The translations under genes and the position numbers were made by a program. A stretch of 9,548 nucleotides of DNA from Gammaproteobacteria bacterium (lineage in GTDB: Bacteria; Pseudomonadota; Gammaproteobacteria; Steroidobacterales; Steroidobacteraceae), in the NCBI GenBank assembly GCA_030830595.1, contig JAURMS010000084.1, positions 1 through 9,548 on the forward strand. Reading direction: 5' to 3'. How positions within the stretch are numbered: the stretch's first letter is position 1; each line of letters opens with the position of its first letter. The notes under the pieces are model-generated. The model did not search any database, was not told the origin of the DNA, and worked only from the letters and a program-made list of their open reading frames with translations. This document shows, piece by piece, positions 4,291 to 9,548 of this stretch.

Positions 4291-6603
4291 ATGAAGCTTT
4301 ATTTATCCAATATTTATAAATTTTTATTCATCGGTTTTGTAACTTTAGCGACCAGCGGGATGACGTCCGCGGCGCCTGCTCCGCGGTTTCTGGATCCAGG
4401 CTCGCCGGTTACGCCCTCCTGGCCGGCCATCGAGCACCCACCCTCCACCAGCCCCAACATCCTGGTTGTGCTCACCGACGACGTCGCCTTTGGCGCCAGC
4501 AGCACCTTCGGCGGGCCGATCGCCACCCCAACGTTGGACCGCCTGGCGAATCAGGGACTGCGCTATACCCGCTTTCACACCACTGCCCTGTGCTCGCCCA
4601 CCCGCGGCGCGCTGCTCACCGGACGCAACCCTAACACCATCAACCTCGGCAACGTCACCAACCTTTCGACCGGCTTCGAAGGCTTTAACAGCGTGATCCC
4701 CGACTCGGCTGCCACGGTGGCCGACCTGCTGCGGCAGGCCGGTTACGCCACGGCCATGTTCGGCAAGAGCCACCTCACCCCTGAGTGGGAACAGAGCGCC
4801 GCGGGCCCCTTCGACCGCTGGCCAACCGGACTCGGCTTCGACTATTTCTACGGCTTCCTGAATGCCGACACCAGCCAGTGGGAACCCAGCCTGGTGGAAA
4901 ACACCCGGTTCCTGGAGCCGACCTACGACGATCCGAATTACTTCCTCGAACGCGACATGGCGGATCGCGCCATCGACTGGATAGGCAACGTCAAGGCCAG
5001 CGATCCGCAGCGTCCCTTCCTGGTCTACTACGCACCGGGCACCGCGCATGCCCCTCACCATGCCCCGGCCGAGTGGATCGAGCGCTACCGGGGGGCCTTT
5101 GATCATGGCTGGGACCAGGAGCGGGAGCGGACATTCACCCGTCAGCGGCAGATGGGCATCATTCCAATGGGTACCCGGCTCACCCCGCGACCCGAGGCGG
5201 TGCCAGCCTGGGAGACCGTCAGCCCCGAGCGCCGGCGCATCGCCCTGCGTTTCATGGAGGCCTACGCCGGTGCCATCACCTATCTCGATGCCCAGGTCGG
5301 GCGCCTGCTGGATGCCCTGGAGGCCAGCGGCGAGTTGGAGAACACGCTGGTGGTGTTCATCCAGGGTGACAACGGCAGCAGCGCCGAAGGGGGGCTCGAG
5401 GGCACCCTTTACGAGCAGTCAATGATCAACATTGCCGAGGAACCCCTGCAGTTCATGCTGGACAACCTCGACGAGATCGGCGGTCCCAGGATGTACAACA
5501 ACATTCCGGTGGGCTGGGCCTGGGCGATGAGCACGCCGCACCAGTGGTACAAGCAAGTGGCATCGCATTTTGGCGGCATGCGCAACGGCATGGTGATTTC
5601 CTGGCCCGCTCGCATCAAGCAGGTGGGAGGCATCCGCGAACAATTTCATTTCGTGACCGACGTGATGCCCACCGTGCTGGCCGCCGCGGGCGTGACTCCA
5701 CCGGTATCTTTTGCCGGCGTGATGCAACAGCCCATCGACGGCATCGACATGACCTACAGCTTCGACGATCCCGCGGCACCGGGTCGGCGTACCCGGCAGG
5801 CCTTCTCGATGATGCAGCACCTCGGTTACTACGAGGATGACTGGTTCGTGAACACCACGCCCCTGAGCATGCCATGGCAGCCCAGCCAGCGCAGGGGCGC
5901 CGAGGATGGGTCGGAGCGTGAGTGGGAGTTGTACCACCTTGGCGAAGACTTCAGCCAGGCGGTCAACCTCGCCGACTCCCTGCCCGAAAAACTCGCAGCC
6001 ATGCAGGAAGCCTTCTGGGCGGAAGCGGCGAGGACCCGGCTACTACCCATCCACAGCAGTTATGGGGCGGCGCAGGCCGGCAGGCCGTCACTCGGCAAAC
6101 CGCGCACGGAATTCGCCTACCTTCCTGGCACCACCCGCATCTCCCAGGATGCCGCGCCAGACACGGTCGGACGTGGCTTTACCATTACCGCCGAATTGGA
6201 CCTTGACGATGCCGCCTCCAGCGGGGTGATCCTCGCCCAGGGGGGCCGTTTCAGCGGCTTCAGTCTCTACCTTGACGAGGGGCGACCTGTGTTTCACTAC
6301 AACGCCATGCCCTGGCGGCGCAGCACGGTGGCCGCCGACGAGCCACTGCGGCCGGGCAAGCGCGAGGTCAGTTTCCGGTTTGTCCCGTCCGAGCCCCGCC
6401 CGGGTGCCGGAGGCACCGGTACCCTGAGCGTGGACGGAGCAGTCGTCGCCGAGGGGCCCATCAGCCATACCTTGTTCCGCTGGATCTCCCACACGGAAGG
6501 ACTGGACGTGGGCCGCGACAGCATTTCGCCGGTCAGTGACGACTACAACTCACCAGCAGTCCTGCCCTCGGGCCTGCGGCGAGTTCGGTTCACCATCGAC
6601 TAG
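4291..6603 (+). CDS. Exported formylglycine-type sulfatase (arylsulfatase family)
   Basis: The product is 770 aa and should hydrolyse a sulfate ester; the substrate cannot be told from sequence. A signal peptide spans about residues 1-28. The alkaline-phosphatase-like sulfatase core holds the metal-binding DD (63-64), the signature C101-S-P-T-R105 where Cys101 would become formylglycine, GKSH (158-161), TAHAPHH (251-257) and GDNG (359-362). The CxPxR form suits FGE-type or radical-SAM maturation; no maturase gene lies in the window. After the core, residues from about 625 on look like a beta-rich concanavalin/LamG-like domain (FTITAELDLDD to the end). The long architecture resembles large bacterial arylsulfatases of about 780 aa, such as mycobacterial AtsA/AtsD. 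The first 60 bases are far more AT-rich than the rest of the gene. Its stop codon overlaps that of the convergent BON gene. The enzyme probably acts in the periplasm or outside the cell. Confidence 0.93.
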   Translation: MKLYLSNIYKFLFIGFVTLATSGMTSAAPAPRFLDPGSPVTPSWPAIEHPPSTSPNILVVLTDDVAFGASSTFGGPIATPTLDRLANQGLRYTRFHTTALCSPTRGALLTGRNPNTINLGNVTNLSTGFEGFNSVIPDSAATVADLLRQAGYATAMFGKSHLTPEWEQSAAGPFDRWPTGLGFDYFYGFLNADTSQWEPSLVENTRFLEPTYDDPNYFLERDMADRAIDWIGNVKASDPQRPFLVYYAPGTAHAPHHAPAEWIERYRGAFDHGWDQERERTFTRQRQMGIIPMGTRLTPRPEAVPAWETVSPERRRIALRFMEAYAGAITYLDAQVGRLLDALEASGELENTLVVFIQGDNGSSAEGGLEGTLYEQSMINIAEEPLQFMLDNLDEIGGPRMYNNIPVGWAWAMSTPHQWYKQVASHFGGMRNGMVISWPARIKQVGGIREQFHFVTDVMPTVLAAAGVTPPVSFAGVMQQPIDGIDMTYSFDDPAAPGRRTRQAFSMMQHLGYYEDDWFVNTTPLSMPWQPSQRRGAEDGSEREWELYHLGEDFSQAVNLADSLPEKLAAMQEAFWAEAARTRLLPIHSSYGAAQAGRPSLGKPRTEFAYLPGTTRISQDAAPDTVGRGFTITAELDLDDAASSGVILAQGGRFSGFSLYLDEGRPVFHYNAMPWRRSTVAADEPLRPGKREVSFRFVPSEPRPGAGGTGTLSVDGAVVAEGPISHTLFRWISHTEGLDVGRDSISPVSDDYNSPAVLPSGLRRVRFTID

Positions 6604-7322
6604 GCGGCCACCTCCACCCGGTTCACGACGTCCCAGACGCCGGGGACCGCCCAGGTGTCCGAGAGCGCCACTTGCAGCGCCTCCTGACTCGCCACGCAAC
6701 CCCGCAGTTCCACGATGCCCGCTGCACTGGCCGCCTGCAGGCCGCTGCCCCGCACCAGAGGATCTTTCTCGAGTACCGCGCGGACCACGTCGGTCAATTC
6801 CCCGTCGGAGTCGATATCGAACTCGGTCACCTCGAGCCGGTTGTCCACCCGCCGGACCCCCGGGATCCACCAGCACATCACCTCGGCGATCCGGGCCTGG
6901 GCCAGCGAATGCACCCGCCCACCGAGATGAATCACGCCCTCGCTCACGCTGACCTCGATGGCCTCACCGCTGTCGAGTGAGGGCCGCCGCAGCAGGGTGG
7001 TGAGGCCGTTCTGATGGACCGCGATCGTGCAGTCGCGAAAGATCGGCTCGTCAATCAGGTGACTCGCCACCAGTTGATTGAGTTCGAGGTCGCCGCGCTC
7101 GATGGTGGCCACGTTCAGGCGATCCTCGCAGCCCATGCCGTCCTGGATCATCAGCTGTACCGAGCTGAGGATGAGGCGCTTGGTGATGACGTCCGGCACT
7201 TCACCGGTCAGGAGGATGCGCCCTCCGATTCGGCTGACCCGGACGCTGGATTGATGCAGGTTGATCCGCGGATCACGTTCGAGCCCGGCGCGGATCCGGG
7301 TGGAGACTTCATCCTGGCGCAT
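6600..7322 (-). CDS. Protein with three BON domains
   Basis: The product is 240 aa. Three BON-type units can be seen: about 4-73 (VRVSRIGGRILLTGEV and a following helix), about 78-165 (VSVSEGVIHLGGRVHS, then VMCWWIPGVRRVDNRL) and about 175-239 (AAGIVELRGCVASQEA, then TWAVPGVWDVVNRVEV). The repeating pattern of 'x-G-x-V-x-L-x-G-x-V', helix, then 'PGV..V.N.L' is diagnostic of BON. These domains are thought to bind phospholipids or other ligands in stress proteins such as OsmY. Unlike OsmY this protein has no signal peptide, so it is probably cytoplasmic. The start is at 7322, not the upstream in-frame ATG at 7346, because a perfect AGGAGG (7330-7335) sits 7 nt before it. It lies 117 nt downstream of the regulator gene on the same strand. 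Confidence 0.9.
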   Translation of the reverse strand: MRQDEVSTRIRAGLERDPRINLHQSSVRVSRIGGRILLTGEVPDVITKRLILSSVQLMIQDGMGCEDRLNVATIERGDLELNQLVASHLIDEPIFRDCTIAVHQNGLTTLLRRPSLDSGEAIEVSVSEGVIHLGGRVHSLAQARIAEVMCWWIPGVRRVDNRLEVTEFDIDSDGELTDVVRAVLEKDPLVRGSGLQAASAAGIVELRGCVASQEALQVALSDTWAVPGVWDVVNRVEVAA

Positions 7323-7329
7323 GTCCTTC

Positions 7330-7335
7330 CCTCCT
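7330..7335 (-). promoter_or_regulatory. Perfect Shine-Dalgarno of the BON gene
   Basis: AGGAGG on the minus strand lies 7 nt before ATG 7322 and overlaps codons of the longer possible reading from 7346. It therefore decides the start. Confidence 0.85.
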
Positions 7336-7439
7336 GGTGGCGTCATGCCTTGGGAGGCTTATGTTCAGCGCAACGGCCTCTTCGGTCATTGCGTGAGCGC
7401 AAGAATAGGTACAAGCCACAGGCCGGTGTTGAAACCGCC

Positions 7440-8063
7440 TCAGCCCTCCAGCAGGCTCCGCAGGCGCTCACGGTCGACGCGATAGGTGCCCGTCTCGCCG
7501 GTCCGTTGACGCTGGAGGACGGCCTCGCGCTTCATGGCGGCCAGCACCCGACTGACGGTCTCGGGACGCGCGCTGACGATCTCGCCAATTTCGTGCACGG
7601 TGAGCAGCTGGATCACGTCCTCGTCGGCAAAGGGCGCGAACTCGGTGAGATAGTTGATCAGTCGCGCGATTCGCGCCGGCACGGCCCCGGTGGAGAACTC
7701 GGTGAGCCAGCGATCCGCTTCGGCCACCTCGTCCTGCCACTGCCGCAGGAGCTGATCCAGCAGCTGACGATCCCCGTCGATCAGTCCGCGGAGTCGCTCG
7801 GCAGGCCAGCGCTCGATCAACACCTCGCCCACCGCCACGGCGGTGTGCGGCACCGCACCATTGGCGAGGGCCTGCAAACCCAGCCAGTCGCCCCGGCGCT
7901 TGATGCGCACGATGCGGGAATCACCGTTTTCGAGATGGGCCAGGAGTTTGACCGTGCCCTCCAGCACTCGCATCACCACCGGCAGCGAGACACCAGGGGT
8001 GTACAGGACGCTGCCCGAAGTGAGCGTCTGGGTGCGACCAGGCACGTGGGGTTGGCTGAGCAC
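7440..8063 (-). CDS. Crp/Fnr-family transcriptional regulator
   Basis: The product is 207 aa. An N-terminal cyclic-nucleotide-binding-like beta barrel spans about residues 12-95 (LEGTVKLLAHLENGDSRIV), followed by a long dimer helix (about 96-140) and a C-terminal winged helix (about 152-205). The putative recognition helix has E168-T-V-S171-R172, the same E..SR pattern that reads TTGAT half-sites in FNR. There is no cysteine, so an FNR-type iron-sulfur cluster is impossible, and the cAMP-pocket motif of CRP is not evident, so the signal is unknown. Translation starts at GTG 8063 with AAGG about 6 nt upstream. It is divergent from the PLP-enzyme gene, with the BON gene downstream on the same strand. 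A TTGAT at 8077-8081 just before the ribosome-binding site could allow autoregulation. Confidence 0.9.
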   Translation of the reverse strand: MLSQPHVPGRTQTLTSGSVLYTPGVSLPVVMRVLEGTVKLLAHLENGDSRIVRIKRRGDWLGLQALANGAVPHTAVAVGEVLIERWPAERLRGLIDGDRQLLDQLLRQWQDEVAEADRWLTEFSTGAVPARIARLINYLTEFAPFADEDVIQLLTVHEIGEIVSARPETVSRVLAAMKREAVLQRQRTGETGTYRVDRERLRSLLEG

Positions 8064-8165
8064 TGCTTGCCTTCTTTTGATGAAATCCGATGCTAGCCAG
8101 TCTCGCTCGTGCGCGCATACGGGAAAAACCGTATAGGCTCAATCAGGATCTGGGAAAATCACCGC
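8064..8165. other. Divergent intergenic region with inverted repeat ATACGG-N6-CCGTAT
   Basis: This region separates the Crp/Fnr-type gene (minus) from the PLP-enzyme gene (plus). ATACGG (8117-8122) and CCGTAT (8129-8134) form a perfect inverted repeat around GAAAAA, either an operator candidate or a small hairpin. TTGAT (8077-8081) is a single FNR-like half-site; the partner half, TCCGA, fits poorly. No clear promoter hexamers are seen. Confidence 0.45.
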
Positions 8166-9398
8166 ATGAACGCTTTGGACCACTCCTTCATCCGTCACCA
8201 GTTTCCAGCCTTCCAGGAGCCCTCTCTGGAAAATTTTGCCTATTTCGAGAACGCCGGCGGGACTTACGCCTGTGGGCCGGTGGTCGAGCGCCTGGCCGAG
8301 CACTACCGACGACTGAAATTGCAGGCCTACTACCCCTCCCGACCCTCGCAGGAGGCCGGCGAGCGCATGGACTCCGGCCGGGCCCGGCTGGCGGCCTGGC
8401 TGAACGTCACCCCCGAAGAACTGCAGCTGGGCCCCTCCACATCCCAGAACACCTACGTGCTGGCCCAGGCCTTCAGGCAGTGGCTCAAGCCGGGGGACGA
8501 GATCATCGTCACCGACCAGGACCACGAGGCCAACATCGGGGCCTGGCAGCGACTGTCGGCAGCAGGCCTGACCCTCAAGACCTGGCAGGTCGACCCCGGC
8601 AGCGGCGAACTGGATCCGGCCACGCTGGCGCCTCTGCTGACCGAGCGCACCCGGGTGGTGGCCTTTACCCACTGCTCCAACCTTGTCGCCACGGTCAATC
8701 CGGTCAGGACAATCATCGAGATGGCCCAAGCTGCGGGTGCACTCGCGGTGGTGGACGGCGTGGGCCATGCCCCGCATGCGTTGCCGGACCTGGCCGCCCT
8801 CGGCGCTGACATCTACCTGTTCTCCCTATACAAGGTGTACGGTCCGCACCTCGGCGCCATGTATGTCAGGCGCAGCCTGCTGGAGTCGCTGCCCAATCAG
8901 GGACACTTCTTCAATGAGGGCAAGCCCAACACTCGCCTGGTGCCTGCCGGACCCGACCACGCCCAGGTCGCGGCCGTGAACGGAGTGATCGACTACCTTG
9001 AGTCCGTGGCCAGGCACCATGGCCTGGACGGTCAACCGCCACCCGTCATGGCCCGGGGCGTATCGGAATTGTTCCAGGCCCAGGAGGCGCGCCTGATGGC
9101 GCCGCTGCTGGAGTTCCTCCGCCATCAGCGGGGCGTTCGACTGCTAGGTCGTCCGCATACGGAGGGCCGGGCGCCGACCTTGGCCTTCACCTGCGCGGGC
9201 ATCGCACCTTGGGCGCTGGCCCAGCGCCTTGCGGCCGAGAACATCGGTATCGGCGCCGGCAACTTTTACGCGTGGCGCCTGCTGGAGGCTCTTGGTATCG
9301 ACCCAAACATCGGCGTTGCCCGTCTCTCGCTGGTGCACTACACCAGCGAGCAGGAGGTGGCGCGGGTCATCGAGGCACTCGAGCGGCACCTGCCCTGA
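8166..9398 (+). CDS. PLP-dependent class V aminotransferase, cysteine-desulfurase-like (VC1184-type)
   Basis: The product is 410 aa, fold-type I. It has the PLP-site features of class V: TSQNTY near 92-97 (phosphate region), DQDHEAN (117-123), THCSN (168-172), VDGVGHAPH (197-205) with Asp198 for the pyridine nitrogen, and SLYKVYGPH (220-228) with Lys223 as the Schiff-base lysine. The whole resembles the cysteine-desulfurase-like subfamily of VC1184. Where SufS/CsdA carry the catalytic Cys loop, this protein reads IGIGAGNFYAWR, with no cysteine, so true desulfurase activity is doubtful; a lyase or transaminase role is open. I chose ATG 8166, where family similarity begins and GGGA lies 10 nt upstream. 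A GTG at 8109 would add 19 unconserved residues and lacks a ribosome site. A hairpin terminator follows, and the gene converges on katG. Confidence 0.88.
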   Translation: MNALDHSFIRHQFPAFQEPSLENFAYFENAGGTYACGPVVERLAEHYRRLKLQAYYPSRPSQEAGERMDSGRARLAAWLNVTPEELQLGPSTSQNTYVLAQAFRQWLKPGDEIIVTDQDHEANIGAWQRLSAAGLTLKTWQVDPGSGELDPATLAPLLTERTRVVAFTHCSNLVATVNPVRTIIEMAQAAGALAVVDGVGHAPHALPDLAALGADIYLFSLYKVYGPHLGAMYVRRSLLESLPNQGHFFNEGKPNTRLVPAGPDHAQVAAVNGVIDYLESVARHHGLDGQPPPVMARGVSELFQAQEARLMAPLLEFLRHQRGVRLLGRPHTEGRAPTLAFTCAGIAPWALAQRLAAENIGIGAGNFYAWRLLEALGIDPNIGVARLSLVHYTSEQEVARVIEALERHLP

Positions 9399-9421
9399 CT
9401 CCACGGCTCTCAGTGTTTTCA

Positions 9422-9450
9422 TAAAAAAGCGGCGCCCGAAGGCGCCGCTC
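9422..9450 (-). terminator. Rho-independent terminator of katG, possibly bidirectional
   Basis: AGCGGCGCC (9428-9436) and GGCGCCGCT (9441-9449) form a perfect 9-bp stem with a CGAA loop (TTCG on the minus strand). On the minus strand six T follow directly, ideal for katG transcripts. On the plus strand the tail is CTATTT, weaker but able to serve the PLP-enzyme gene that ends at 9398. Confidence 0.9.
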
Positions 9451-9461
9451 TATTTACAGGA

Positions 9462-9484
9462 ACCGGGCGGTCCAACCGCCCGGT
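9462..9484. repeat. Second hairpin in the katG 3' UTR
   Basis: ACCGGGCGG (9462-9470) and CCGCCCGGT (9476-9484) form a perfect 9-bp stem with a 5-nt loop, between the katG stop and the terminator hairpin. No T-run follows on either strand. It may stabilise the 3' end of the mRNA or act as a Rho-type or protein-binding structure. Confidence 0.6.
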
Positions 9485-9490
9485 CATCGC

Positions 9491-9548
9491 TCAACGCAGG
9501 TCGAAACGATCCAGCGTCATCACCTTGTCCCAGGCCGCGACGAAGTCG
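9491..9548 (-). CDS. katG: Catalase-peroxidase KatG, C-terminal end only
   Basis: Read on the minus strand, the last bases encode DFVAAWDKVMTLDRFDLR followed by TGA (9493-9491). This matches the well-conserved KatG C-terminus, for example E. coli ...DFVAAWVKVMNLDRFDL from memory. KatG is a bifunctional haem catalase and peroxidase that removes hydrogen peroxide. Only 18 codons are inside the window; the rest lies to the right. It converges on the PLP-enzyme gene and has a strong terminator. The fragment is short, but the motif is distinctive. Confidence 0.85.
   Translation of the reverse strand, partial: DFVAAWDKVMTLDRFDLR

Noticed and set aside
4278..4319. Tiny ORF (MKQNYEALFIQYL) overlapping the sulfatase start, as a possible leader peptide
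   Set aside because: It has no properly spaced Shine-Dalgarno of its own (GAGAAG abuts the ATG), and nothing suggests attenuation.
4345..5106. Minus-strand open frame inside the sulfatase gene
   Set aside because: It is a shadow of the conserved sulfatase catalytic region, with no motifs or ribosome site of its own.
7014..8096. Long plus-strand open frame (360 codons) across the BON and Crp/Fnr genes
   Set aside because: It spans two recognisable minus-strand genes and their spacer, has no family motifs, and is explained by codon bias on the other strand.
8090..8809. Plus-strand open frame overlapping the PLP-enzyme gene in another frame
   Set aside because: The product is Pro/Arg/Gly-rich with no recognisable domain. 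The overlapping frame carries the conserved PLP motifs.

Overview
The window is GC-rich, densely coded bacterial chromosome. The Alx/TerC protein, a Crp/Fnr regulator, a catalase-peroxidase tail and the codon usage suggest a proteobacterium, most likely a gammaproteobacterium. No marker gene fixes the genus. I see no tRNA, rRNA, CRISPR array or transposase.

Left part (1-3170). Two secreted-protein genes of unknown function (75-926 and 2237-3118) share an almost identical leader. It consists of a GEMM-type (cyclic-di-GMP-I) riboswitch, the 5' UTR and the first 21 codons of the signal peptide. The window opens inside the first riboswitch; the second is complete at about 2102-2195. Beyond the signal peptide the two Cys-rich mature proteins do not visibly resemble each other, so the arrangement looks like one 'riboswitch plus export signal' cassette attached to different cargo. 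Each gene ends in its own intrinsic terminator. Between them lies an exported protein of Ig-like (DUF1573/HYDIN-like) beta domains (995-1999) with no riboswitch. A 22-bp dyad (2050-2071) sits upstream of the second riboswitch. This is the most interesting region.

Middle part (3171-6603). An Alx/TerC-family membrane protein is on the minus strand (3178-4182). It is divergent from a large exported formylglycine-type sulfatase (4291-6603) whose first 60 bases are strikingly AT-rich.

Right part (6600-9548). Two minus-strand genes follow, a three-BON-domain protein (6600-7322) and a Crp/Fnr-family regulator (7440-8063). The sulfatase and BON stop codons overlap in one CTAG. Divergent from the regulator is a PLP enzyme of the class V aminotransferase / cysteine-desulfurase-like family (8166-9398). 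It converges on the end of a minus-strand katG, of which only the last 18 codons and the stop are inside the window (9491-9548). A strong hairpin terminator lies between those two genes.

The left part suggests c-di-GMP control of a set of exported proteins. The right part looks like ordinary stress and metabolic genes. I see no operon joining the two.
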